A DNA stretch of 20,961 nucleotides from positions 1 to 20,961 of IMG/VR virus record IMGVR_UViG_3300044631_001122; one strand, written 5' to 3'. The stretch comes from a virus. Numbering within the stretch: position 1 is the first letter of the stretch; every line of letters begins with the position of its first letter. Below are positions 1 through 5,910 of the stretch, piece after piece. The translations under genes were made by a program, and so were the position numbers. Under the pieces are notes generated by a model. That model was not told where the DNA came from and made no database searches. It worked only from the letters and a program-made list of their open reading frames with translations.

Positions 1-25
1 CTTGCAAAATATGCAAAAAATAGTT

Positions 26-58
26 CTTGGGCATATCGTGTGAATAAGTGTATATTTG
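26..58 (+). promoter_or_regulatory. Candidate Bacteroidota-type promoter for the first gene
   Basis: TATATTTG at 51-58 is an exact match to the TAnnTTTG -7 element known from Bacteroidota. CTTG at 26-29 lies 21 bases upstream as a partial -33 TTTG element. The ATG at 82 follows at a distance that would give a short A-rich leader. This is inferred from consensus matching only; the region is AT-rich, so a chance match is possible. Confidence 0.45.
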
Positions 59-81
59 TAAACAATAAAACGATAAGCAAG

Positions 82-285
82 ATGAAAACGACAATCACCT
101 ACTCAGTATCAGACCTAATGTCATTTAAGACATGGGCAGCAGCGGTAGCCTTTGCTAACCGCATTAACTACAAAATCATTAAGGTAACTGGCACAAAAGG
201 CGCAAGTCAAGTAGAAAAAGGTTATACCGTTGACACTTGGAAAAATGCCAAGCAAATCAAAAACGACATTCTTTTCCAGCTTTAA
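82..285 (+). CDS. Small hypothetical phage protein (67 aa)
   Basis: I do not recognise this protein. It begins MKTTITYSVSD and is mildly basic, with an aromatic and lysine-rich middle (GYTVDTW) and no membrane segment or obvious motif. I chose the ATG at 82 because it follows an A-rich leader ending in AAGCAAG, much like the ACAAG before the next gene, and because a promoter-like TATATTTG lies just upstream. The same frame is open back to position 1 and has an in-frame GTG at 40, so a longer product or a continuation from outside the window cannot be excluded. It is the first of a run of small plus-strand genes, the usual make-up of a phage early region. Confidence 0.6.
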   Translation: MKTTITYSVSDLMSFKTWAAAVAFANRINYKIIKVTGTKGASQVEKGYTVDTWKNAKQIKNDILFQL

Positions 286-336
286 ACAATAAAGGGGTGC
301 GACTTGACAACGCACATAATTTAAACCATAAACAAG

Positions 337-576
337 ATGAAAGCACAAATTCAAATCCATTTACCAAGCCAGCACTTGCACGTTGCTGCTGCAAGGTTTA
401 GGCTTCGCAACCGCAAAGATCTGAAGTATTATGAGAACTTTGATTCGTTGAGAGATGCAAGGCAGTACCTTCTTGACCTCTCGCAAGATTTAGAGGACAC
501 CGAATTGGGTGACGATTGGTTAAGCTACGACAGCGTAACTGCGTACATTGTAACCGAGAAGGAGGAGATGATATGA
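337..576 (+). CDS. Small hypothetical phage protein (79 aa)
   Basis: This is an unrecognised 79-residue protein. The N-terminal third is basic, with a VAAARFRLRNRKDLKYY stretch around residues 16-32. The C-terminal half is strongly acidic (LSQDLEDTELGDDWL, around residues 48-62). The charge split suggests a small nucleic-acid or protein-interacting factor, but nothing specific can be claimed. The ATG follows a 51-base gap and the leader AACCATAAACAAG, similar to that of the preceding gene. Its stop codon overlaps the start of the next gene (ATG at 573), indicating translational coupling. An AAGGAGGAG sequence inside its 3' end serves that next gene. Confidence 0.6.
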   Translation: MKAQIQIHLPSQHLHVAAARFRLRNRKDLKYYENFDSLRDARQYLLDLSQDLEDTELGDDWLSYDSVTAYIVTEKEEMI

Positions 577-734
577 GGGCGTTTTACTTTATACTCGCAT
601 TCTTTGCGGTACTTGTGGAGAGCGACCGAGTTGACCAGTTCGTCTGCTGGGTAATTGATGCGCTGGCATTGACTACATTTTGTATCTTCTTAGCCTTTTT
701 TGGCACGGTTGCCATAGGCTTAATTTTTAACTAA
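573..734 (+). CDS. Small two-helix membrane protein (53 aa)
   Basis: The product starts MRAFYFILAFFAVLVES and has two hydrophobic segments, roughly residues 3-14 and 26-51, separated by an acidic turn (ESDRVDQ). This is a small inner-membrane hairpin by composition. The start at 573 is supported by a near-perfect Shine-Dalgarno sequence, AAGGAGGAG at 559-567, with a 5-base spacer, which is unusual here because most genes in this window lack one. A longer frame is open from 516 but would add a hydrophilic leader with no ribosome site. Function is unknown. Small phage membrane proteins can be holins, superinfection-exclusion factors or other envelope proteins, and no endolysin neighbour is visible to support the holin reading. 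Confidence 0.55.
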   Translation: MRAFYFILAFFAVLVESDRVDQFVCWVIDALALTTFCIFLAFFGTVAIGLIFN

Positions 735-735
735 T

Positions 736-966
736 ATGAAAACACCGATGCAAGAGTTATTGGAATGGGTTAGAGCAACCCTGCCAATGGATTTAGACAC
801 GCCACGAATGATTGAGGCTAAGATAGAATCATTGATAGAAAAGGAGAAAGAGCAATCAATTAGCATACTGATCAAATATCATAATAGTTTATTTTCTTTG
901 CCATTAAAGGATGGTGAAGCAGAAGCAATATATAACCATATTGTTAATACCAACAAAATGGTTTAA
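736..966 (+). CDS. MKTP-family small hypothetical protein, copy 1 (76 aa)
   Basis: This helical, charged protein starts MKTPMQELLEWV and contains ATLPMDLDTP followed by an amphipathic helix with IEAKIESLIEKEKEQ (about residues 26-40). The layout MKTP, a short helix, a LP motif, then an I-x3-I-x2-L(I/L) helix recurs in the gene at 1150, so the two are likely diverged paralogues. The start follows the preceding stop by one base. No enzyme motif is visible. It could be a small DNA- or protein-binding factor, but function is unknown. Confidence 0.6.
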   Translation: MKTPMQELLEWVRATLPMDLDTPRMIEAKIESLIEKEKEQSISILIKYHNSLFSLPLKDGEAEAIYNHIVNTNKMV

Positions 967-985
967 CCTTTAACACCAAAGAGAA

Positions 986-1153
986 ATGAATCTTATATTT
1001 GATTTTATAAAAAAGGTTTTTACCCACAACCGATGTGATGGATGCGGTTTCACTAAGGATGATGTTTATGTAACTGAATACTTTGCAGAGGCAGGATACA
1101 TTGAGTGTAAAAAATGCTATAATAAAAAACCATTTAACTCTAAAAAGAAATGA
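986..1153 (+). CDS. Zinc-ribbon-like miniprotein (55 aa)
   Basis: The product begins MNLIFDFIKKVFTHNRCDGC and carries two CxxC knuckles: Cys17/Cys20 (CDGC) and Cys41/Cys44 (CKKC), 20 residues apart, followed by a lysine-rich tail. This is the spacing of a small treble-clef or zinc-ribbon fold, so zinc binding is a reasonable inference. The gene fits its context well: it starts 19 bases after the preceding stop, behind an A/G-rich leader (AAAGAGAA), and its TGA overlaps the ATG of the next gene in an ATGA junction at 1150-1153. The role is unknown; phage miniproteins of this type often bind nucleic acid or host polymerase components. Confidence 0.6.
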   Translation: MNLIFDFIKKVFTHNRCDGCGFTKDDVYVTEYFAEAGYIECKKCYNKKPFNSKKK

Positions 1154-1386
1154 AAACACCAATTGAATTAGCAATCGAAGTGATTGCCGACCTTCCGACT
1201 GAGGTGCTGAACGCATCCAGCATAAAACAAGTAGTTATCGGGTTACTTAAACAAGCAGCCGTACACGAAAGGGAACACCTAACCCTTGCATTCATGGAGG
1301 GGCAATCAACACCAAAGGCATCCTTTGAGATGTGGTTTAATAAGAAGTATAAAAAGACTGAAAGGACATCTGATGACTCCGAATGA
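1150..1386 (+). CDS. MKTP-family small hypothetical protein, copy 2 (78 aa)
   Basis: It starts MKTPIELAIEVIADLP and shares with the gene at 736 the MKTP start, a short amphipathic helix, a LP turn near residue 15, and an A-x2-I-x3-I-x2-LL helix. Downstream it diverges into a histidine/glutamate-rich part and a basic tail (NKKYKKTERT). The ATG overlaps the stop of the zinc-ribbon gene by 4 bases, which fixes the start. Its last 14 bases overlap the next gene. No catalytic motif is seen and function is unknown. Confidence 0.6.
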   Translation: MKTPIELAIEVIADLPTEVLNASSIKQVVIGLLKQAAVHEREHLTLAFMEGQSTPKASFEMWFNKKYKKTERTSDDSE

Positions 1387-1819
1387 GATAATTGAAAGGG
1401 TAGCAATCTACCGAGGCGTAAGCATCCAGCAGATTTTAGGAAAGTCAAGAAAGCAAGAGATAGTTAACGCACGTCATGGAGCGCAGTATTTAGTGATGAA
1501 GCATTGTAAAAAAATGAAGCAAGAGGCAATGGCTGCACCCTTCAATCGTGACCGCACTACTCTATTGCACGCAAGGGATGCGGTAAATGATTCGCTTGCT
1601 ATTAACGATGGGCAGTTCCGATGGATCAACAACGTAGAACTCGGCAAAGGCTACGGAGATAAAGTCTTAGAAAAGCTATTTGCTGTCAAAGAGTGCATGG
1701 AAAAAGGCTATACTGGCGAGGCTAAAAAGATTGTAAACGATGCGATTGAGTTACGGCAGTCGTTTCTTGACAGCTTAGAACAACTAAAATTACAGCAAGT
1801 GTTTGATAATCAAAAGTAA
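1373..1819 (+). CDS. DnaA domain IV-like DNA-binding protein (148 aa)
   Basis: The first ~75 residues resemble the C-terminal DNA-binding domain (domain IV) of bacterial DnaA. They have a short helix containing VAIYRGVSIQQILGKSRK, a helix with EIVNARHGAQYLV, and the signature-like RDRTTLLHARDAV, comparable to the DnaA signature RDHTTVLHA. There is no AAA+ ATPase region and the whole protein is only 148 residues, so it cannot be a complete initiator. The remaining ~70 residues are helical and unrecognised. I chose the ATG at 1373, which gives MTPNEIIER, over the longer frame from 1286 because the longer leader lies inside the previous gene and is not protein-like; AAAGGA lies a few bases upstream. 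It may bind DnaA-box-like sites to control phage replication or compete with host DnaA (inference). Confidence 0.75.
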   Translation: MTPNEIIERVAIYRGVSIQQILGKSRKQEIVNARHGAQYLVMKHCKKMKQEAMAAPFNRDRTTLLHARDAVNDSLAINDGQFRWINNVELGKGYGDKVLEKLFAVKECMEKGYTGEAKKIVNDAIELRQSFLDSLEQLKLQQVFDNQK

Positions 1820-1831
1820 TCACTATATTAG
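1802..1831 (+). promoter_or_regulatory. Candidate promoter before the sigma-like gene
   Basis: TTTG at 1802-1805 is followed after 18 bases by TATATTAG at 1824-1831, one base off the TAnnTTTG -7 consensus. The GTG start codon lies only 5 bases downstream, so any transcript would have almost no leader. This is consensus matching only. Confidence 0.3.
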
Positions 1832-1836
1832 CAGCC

Positions 1837-2412
1837 GTGAAAGCACGGCAAATCATAATGAATCTATATGATTCAGGCGAGTTGATGAAGGCTTGCAAGT
1901 CAATAGGCAGCACTTACCATGACGATTTATGTCAGGAGGTGCTGCTTTGTCTTTTTGAGAAACCCGAAGCTAAGATATTGGAGGCGCACGAAAAGGGATA
2001 TTTTAGATTTTACGTAGTTAGGATTGTGATGAACTTTGCCAACTCTAAAAACAGCAGCTTTCACAAAAAATATAGAAATAGGGATGAGGTCATTCCGATA
2101 GACCACCTCGGGCAAGTAGGCGAGATGCCAGTCGAATCTTATCTTGAATCGCACGGCATTGACTTAACGGCTGGGGATTACGATTATCAAAAAGACTTAG
2201 ACACGCAAGGGAAGATAGACCGATTAGAGGTGGCGTATTTAAGATTAAATAACGAGAATGAATTCCCCTACGAACAAAAACTGCTTGACCTACATTTAAC
2301 ACTAAGGAACAAGCGAGCGGTCAGCAGATTGACCGGGATACCTTATCGCACCGTTTGTCATAACTTAGACACTATCTATAAATCTTTGAAAGATGCAGCA
2401 CTTAATTATTAG
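1837..2412 (+). CDS. Sigma-70-like transcription factor (191 aa)
   Basis: The arrangement resembles a small ECF-type sigma factor. A region-2-like segment at about residues 25-80 contains DDLCQEVLLCLFE and then GYFRFYVVRIVMNFANS, recalling the DLxQExFLxLW and FRxWLxxIxxN patterns of sigma region 2. A region-4-like helix-turn-helix lies near the C-terminus (about residues 150-188), with AVSRLTGIPYRTVCHNLDTI. The linker is acidic. The family usually runs 160-200 residues, so length fits. The start is GTG at 1837; an ATG at 1858 would give a product 7 residues shorter. Its end overlaps the next gene by 20 bases. If real, it could direct host polymerase to phage promoters such as the TACATTT elements described below (inference). 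A phage HTH regulator is the main alternative. Confidence 0.6.
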   Translation: MKARQIIMNLYDSGELMKACKSIGSTYHDDLCQEVLLCLFEKPEAKILEAHEKGYFRFYVVRIVMNFANSKNSSFHKKYRNRDEVIPIDHLGQVGEMPVESYLESHGIDLTAGDYDYQKDLDTQGKIDRLEVAYLRLNNENEFPYEQKLLDLHLTLRNKRAVSRLTGIPYRTVCHNLDTIYKSLKDAALNY

Positions 2413-2617
2413 CGCACTTGCTGGCTTGGCTGGCTACTCATTTGTTATGTTAGCTGGTTTTAACCTAAAGGGGAAACCCTTGAACTGCCAAGTATGTATG
2501 GCGTTTTGGTTTGGCTTGATTACCTCGTTATTAGTTGAGCCTTCCTTCTATGCTCCAGCCGTTGGCTTTGGGGCGATGTGGTTTGCAGCAATGGCACAAA
2601 AAACTTTACTAAAATGA
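2393..2617 (+). CDS. Small membrane protein with a CxxC motif (74 aa)
   Basis: Residues 3-23 form a first hydrophobic helix (IISALAGLAGYSFVMLAGF). A cytosolic or periplasmic turn with NCQVCMAFWFG (about residues 31-41) leads into a second hydrophobic stretch to about residue 68. The CxxC next to FW could bind a metal or form a disulfide. Similar small membrane proteins with a C-x-x-C-x(3)-W core occur in phages, but I cannot name a family. The ATG sits within the end of the sigma-like gene (20-base overlap) and the stop shares an ATGA with the next gene at 2614, so it is translationally coupled on both sides. Confidence 0.6.
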   Translation: MQHLIISALAGLAGYSFVMLAGFNLKGKPLNCQVCMAFWFGLITSLLVEPSFYAPAVGFGAMWFAAMAQKTLLK

Positions 2618-2910
2618 CACAAGACCAATACCTATCACTAAGGGCAGCACGACCTTACTTAGACCAATATTTTGCAGTTGGAAGCGTGAGCATTCCGCAC
2701 GATGTAGCGCAGATGATGCAGAAGGTTCACAGCGAACTTTATGGAGGTGGCTTTAATAACTGGTGTCAGGCTTGCGTGATAGAAGCACTCACCCGATTGA
2801 TGGTGGACTACGATAAGTACGAAACCAAAAGCGCACCAGTAATTATCTCAACTGGCAAAGAGGCAAAGGTCAAGACAAATGTCACCAAGCGAAGCAGCAA
2901 GAATAATTGA
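2614..2910 (+). CDS. Hypothetical phage protein (98 aa)
   Basis: The product begins MTQDQYLSLRAARPYLDQYF, with a helical first 40 residues, a central segment GGGFNNWCQACVIEALTRLM and a basic, disordered-looking tail ending in KRSSKNN. I do not recognise it. The ATG at 2614 overlaps the stop of the preceding gene (ATGA), which makes it better than the upstream frame start at 2578. Its 3' end overlaps the following 46-residue gene by 32 bases. Proteins beginning similarly and located just before ParB-like and terminase genes occur in Bacteroidota phages, but the role is unknown. Confidence 0.6.
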   Translation: MTQDQYLSLRAARPYLDQYFAVGSVSIPHDVAQMMQKVHSELYGGGFNNWCQACVIEALTRLMVDYDKYETKSAPVIISTGKEAKVKTNVTKRSSKNN

Positions 2911-3019
2911 GATATTAACCCAAACGCTGGAGGCTATCTGCGATACCGAGGTGGACAACAGCTATGAGGTCAAGCAGAAGTTAATAAACAAAATAAGCGA
3001 ACTAATTGATAAGATATGA
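2879..3019 (+). CDS. Very small helical hypothetical protein (46 aa)
   Basis: The product starts MSPSEAARIIEILTQTLEAI and ends KISELIDKI, consistent with two amphipathic helices joined by an acidic turn (CDTEVDNSYE). It fills the gap between two larger genes and ends in an ATGA overlap with the ParB-like gene at 3016, which supports real translation. Its 5' end lies within the previous gene's tail. Function is unknown; it could be a small oligomerising adaptor. Confidence is moderate because of the short length. Confidence 0.45.
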   Translation: MSPSEAARIIEILTQTLEAICDTEVDNSYEVKQKLINKISELIDKI

Positions 3020-3606
3020 CGACAACACCTATCAACAAAATCAAATCGAACCCTAACAATCCGAGGGTAATAAAAGACGACAAGTTTAAGAAGCTGGTGC
3101 AGTCTTTAAAAGACCTACCCGAAATGGCGCAAGTGCGACCGATAGTAGTCAATCAGGATATGATTGTCTTAGGCGGTAACATGAGGCTAAAGGCAATGAA
3201 GGAAGCAGGATGGAAGGAAGCACCAGTTGCCGTAGTGGATTGGGATGAAGATAAGCAGAGGCAGTTTATTATTAAAGACAATGTAGGCTTCGGAGAGTGG
3301 GATTGGGATATGTTAGCGAACGAGTGGGATGCCGAGAGTTTAGGAGATTGGGGATTGGATGTTGGTGGCTTTGATGTAAACGCAGCAGATATGACTGATG
3401 AATTTAGTTTACCTGATGGCGACAAAGCACCGTTTCAACAAATGACTTTTACGCTTGCAGATGAACAAGCAATGCAAATACAAAACGCAATAGCCGATAT
3501 AAAAGCTACCGAAGAGTATAAGTACGCTGAAACTATGGGCAATGAGAACAGCAACGGAAACGCTTTGTATTTAATTGTAATGCAATGGGCAGAGCAAAGG
3601 AAATAG
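3016..3606 (+). CDS. ParB/Srx-fold nuclease-like protein (196 aa)
   Basis: The first ~90 residues match the ParB N-terminal (ParB/sulfiredoxin) fold: INKIKSNPNNPRVIKDD, then RPIVVNQDMIVLGGNMRLKA, then AGWKEAPVAVV. The GGNMR box takes the place of the GERR nucleotide-contacting motif of chromosomal ParB. A tryptophan- and aspartate-rich segment (GFGEWDWDMLANEWDAE, about residues 92-108) follows and is typical of the phage subgroup often found next to DNA methylases and terminases. The last ~80 residues are unassigned. There is no helix-turn-helix typical of segregation ParB, so plasmid partitioning is unlikely. Here it precedes a Mom-like DNA modification gene with a 22-base overlap, suggesting a joint role in DNA modification or packaging (inference). 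Confidence 0.8.
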   Translation: MTTTPINKIKSNPNNPRVIKDDKFKKLVQSLKDLPEMAQVRPIVVNQDMIVLGGNMRLKAMKEAGWKEAPVAVVDWDEDKQRQFIIKDNVGFGEWDWDMLANEWDAESLGDWGLDVGGFDVNAADMTDEFSLPDGDKAPFQQMTFTLADEQAMQIQNAIADIKATEEYKYAETMGNENSNGNALYLIVMQWAEQRK

Positions 3607-4364
3607 TGGTTAAGGTAATACCAGCCAAGATTGCTAATGAGTTTGTAAAAAAATATCATTATTCAGGAAAGGTTGTGCCAAATTCGACTTTGCATTTTGG
3701 TTGCTTTTTAGACGAAAAGCTGCATGGGGTAATGAGTTATGGAAGCCCGATGGTGAAGGCTAAAGTTATTCATTATGTTGAAAAGACTAAATGGAATGAA
3801 GTTATCGAATTGAATAGAATGGCTTTTGATGATTATTTGCCAAAATATTCGGAAAGCCGATGTATTGCAATAAGCATTAAGCTAATTAAGAAAAATGCAC
3901 CACAAATAAAATGGATTTTAAGCTTTAGTGACGGAAACCTTTGTGGGGATGGCACAATTTATAGAGCAAGCGGATTTCAATTAATAGGAGTTAATAAAAA
4001 TTCCAGCACATATCAAATGCCAAATGGAGAAGTGGTTTGTAGCTTAACAAGTTCAGCACATAGAACAAAAGAAAGCAATGGCAAAAGTGGCACAAGCTGG
4101 ATAAAAGATAACGGAGGGAAAAAATTAGATGGCTTTCAAATTAGGTACATTTACTTAATAGATAAAACAAGTAAAATAACAGTTCCAATATTGTCATTTA
4201 ACAAAATAGATGAAATGGGCGCTGGTATGTATAAAGGAAAAAAAGTATCTTTGGCAGATAGAAAACAAAATGCGGCAGTAGCTCACTTGGGAGAGCGCTT
4301 GGCTTCCAGCCAAGAGGGGGCGTTCGATGCGACCGTGCCGCTCCAAAATTTAGAGGGAATATAG
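3585..4364 (+). CDS. Mom-like DNA adenine modification enzyme, C-terminus overprinted by a tRNA
   Basis: The core resembles the Mu Mom family of GNAT-like enzymes that modify adenine in phage DNA and block host restriction. Visible blocks are YHYSGKVVPNSTLHFG (24-39), WNEVIELNRMAF (70-81), ESRCIAISIKL (90-100) and SFSDGNLCGDGTIYRASGF (113-131). A basic C-terminal part carries TVPILSFNKIDEMGAGMYKG (199-218), which looks like the natural end of the family. From residue 230 to about 254 the codons are a tRNA-Gly-like sequence; the AHLGERLASSQEG stretch is the familiar false peptide made by translating a tRNA. The native stop may therefore have been lost. The start ATG overlaps the ParB-like gene. 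Substrate and chemical group cannot be inferred beyond family resemblance. Confidence 0.75.
   Translation: MGRAKEIVVKVIPAKIANEFVKKYHYSGKVVPNSTLHFGCFLDEKLHGVMSYGSPMVKAKVIHYVEKTKWNEVIELNRMAFDDYLPKYSESRCIAISIKLIKKNAPQIKWILSFSDGNLCGDGTIYRASGFQLIGVNKNSSTYQMPNGEVVCSLTSSAHRTKESNGKSGTSWIKDNGGKKLDGFQIRYIYLIDKTSKITVPILSFNKIDEMGAGMYKGKKVSLADRKQNAAVAHLGERLASSQEGAFDATVPLQNLEGI
4272..4345 (+). tRNA. tRNA-Gly (anticodon TCC), slightly degenerate
   Basis: A cloverleaf can be drawn. The acceptor is 4272-4278 with 4335-4341 (6 of 7 paired, G4278-G4335 mismatch). The D-stem is GCTC/GAGC with a GG-containing loop. The anticodon stem is CTTGG/CCAAG with loop CTTCCAG, giving anticodon TCC at 4305-4307. The variable loop is 3 bases. 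The T-arm is GGGCG/CGACC around TTCGATG (one G-A mismatch), followed by discriminator T and an encoded CCA at 4343-4345. The GGCTTCCAGCC core and GCTCCA end fit bacterial tRNA-Gly. It lies entirely inside the Mom-like reading frame and ends 22 bases before the small terminase start. The two mismatches and short variable loop leave open a decaying copy. Confidence 0.7.
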
Positions 4365-4367
4365 AAA

Positions 4368-4727
4368 ATGGCAAACGAACATAATCTTATCCCTGCTAAA
4401 AAAGGGGAAGTAAGAAACCCGAACGGCAGACCGAAAGGCACACGCAACCGCAGCACTATCGTTCGAGAGTGGCTGGAGGTACAGCAGTCCGTTAAAAACC
4501 CTATTACTGGCGAGCAGGAGGTATTAGAGCAGCAGGACATTATGACGCTGGCTTTAATAAAGAAAGCGCGTGAGGGGGATGTTAATGCGTTCAGGGAATT
4601 GATGGACAGCGCACACGGAAAGCAGACAAATCAAATCGAAGGCTCAATGCAATTAACTGGCTTGAAGGTTGAGGTGGTAGATAGCGGATTCAGCACGGCA
4701 TCTTCGGAGAGTGAAATAATCGACTGA
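4368..4727 (+). CDS. Small terminase subunit-like protein, DUF5681 type (119 aa)
   Basis: The N-terminus contains the NPNGRPKGTRNRS block (about residues 17-29), the hallmark of the DUF5681 proteins that precede large terminases in many phages and prophages. A helical middle (IMTLALIKKAREGDVNAFRELMDSA) follows and an acidic tail. It lies directly upstream of the large terminase with only one base between them, so a DNA-recognition role in packaging is a strong inference. The small size is typical. The ATG at 4368 comes 3 bases after the Mom-like stop and 22 bases after the tRNA CCA end. Confidence 0.8.
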   Translation: MANEHNLIPAKKGEVRNPNGRPKGTRNRSTIVREWLEVQQSVKNPITGEQEVLEQQDIMTLALIKKAREGDVNAFRELMDSAHGKQTNQIEGSMQLTGLKVEVVDSGFSTASSESEIID

Positions 4728-4728
4728 T

Positions 4729-5898
4729 GTGTTTGAAAGTTCGGTTTTATTCAAAGACAACTACTCGGCAACCGATAAAGTCGTAGTCAATCAAGGGGGT
4801 TCGAGTTCGGGCAAGACTTACTCCATTCTTCAGGTGCTATTTTTGAGAGCCATAGAGCATCCGAGAAGCGTTACGACTATCGTGGGGGAAACTATCCCCA
4901 ACCTTAAAAGTGGCGCGCTTAGAGATGCCCAAACAATTGTGGCGAATTCGCCTATATTAACCAAGTTGATAGCAAGCTACAACGCTACCGACCGAGTGTA
5001 CACCTTATACAACGGTTCGGTATTGGAGTTTAAATCTTACGAAACCAGCCAATCGGCTAAGTCAGGTAAGAGGCAGTTCCTATTCGTGAACGAAGCCAAC
5101 GGCATAAGCTATGAGATTTGGAACGAACTCTATCTACGCACAACCATTCAGGCTTTTATTGACTACAACCCCAATGCAGAATTTTGGGTGCATGAAAAGA
5201 TAATCGGCAAGGGTGGGGTGCGGTTGTTTATCTCCGACCATAGGCACAACCCTTATGTATTACCAGCCATTCGGGAGAAGATAGAAGGACTTAAGGACAT
5301 AGACTTAGAATTGTGGAAGGTGTATGCAAGAGGGCGTACCGGGCGCATCGAAGGTCTTGTATTCCGTAATTGGGATATTTGCGATTCGATTGACAAGGTA
5401 CGCTGCAAGCTGGTTGCACTTGGAATGGACTGGGGTTTTACGAATGATCCGACTGCTCTTTGTGCGGTTTGGAAAGATGGCGAGCATTTGTATATTGAGG
5501 AGTTACTCTACGAACGAGGCTTAACAAACCAAGACATCGGGGCGAGATTGAAGGATATGGCTATCGGAAGGACAATGGAGATAATAGCAGATTCAGCAGA
5601 GCCTAAGTCTATTGAGGAAGTGCATAGAATGGGGTTCAATATACACGGAGCAAACAAGGGTAAAGACTCAATCCAAAATTCAATAGATATTCTAAAGCGT
5701 TACAAACTGCACGTTTTGCGTGGTTCGGTCAATCTTATAAAGGAACTCAACAGCTACAAGTGGAAGCAGGATAAGAACGGCAACCCATTAAACGAGCCAG
5801 TTGATTTTCAAAACCACGCCATTGATGCGCTTAGATATGTGGCACTCAATAAATTAAAGGTGGCTAACTCAGGAAAATATTTTATATTGCAAGCGTAA
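4729..5898 (+). CDS. terL: Large terminase subunit (389 aa)
   Basis: This is the ATPase-nuclease motor that packages phage DNA into the prohead. The Walker A motif is GGSSSGKT (23-30). The Walker B-like strand is FLFVNEAN (117-124), with Asn in the usual first Asp position and the catalytic Glu present. The C-terminal RNase H-like nuclease shows its acidic residues in GMDWGFTNDP (Asp234), IIADSAEP (Asp288) and NHAIDALRY (Asp366). The length is near the family norm of about 400-450. The start is GTG at 4729; no in-frame ATG precedes Walker A. It is a Terminase_3-type protein, and the small subunit lies immediately upstream. Confidence 0.95.
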   Translation: MFESSVLFKDNYSATDKVVVNQGGSSSGKTYSILQVLFLRAIEHPRSVTTIVGETIPNLKSGALRDAQTIVANSPILTKLIASYNATDRVYTLYNGSVLEFKSYETSQSAKSGKRQFLFVNEANGISYEIWNELYLRTTIQAFIDYNPNAEFWVHEKIIGKGGVRLFISDHRHNPYVLPAIREKIEGLKDIDLELWKVYARGRTGRIEGLVFRNWDICDSIDKVRCKLVALGMDWGFTNDPTALCAVWKDGEHLYIEELLYERGLTNQDIGARLKDMAIGRTMEIIADSAEPKSIEEVHRMGFNIHGANKGKDSIQNSIDILKRYKLHVLRGSVNLIKELNSYKWKQDKNGNPLNEPVDFQNHAIDALRYVALNKLKVANSGKYFILQA

Positions 5899-5910
5899 AA
5901 CGACAACGAG

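Noticed and set aside
304-332. TTGACA followed by an AT-rich -10-like sequence, and a GTGCG/CGCAC hairpin at 297-315
   Set aside because: This is a Gram-negative enteric-type promoter pattern in a probable Bacteroidota phage, the -10 match is poor, and the 5-bp hairpin with a 9-base loop is weak.
4146-4154. TACATTTAC inside the Mom-like gene
   Set aside because: It matches the promoter-like motif but lies well within a coding frame with no start codon at the expected distance; probably chance from the Arg-Tyr-Ile-Tyr codons. It shows the motif alone is not decisive.
4272-4345. tRNA as a phage attachment (att) site
   Set aside because: A full tRNA with its 5' half is present inside a phage operon, and no integrase or direct repeat of its 3' end was noticed in the window.
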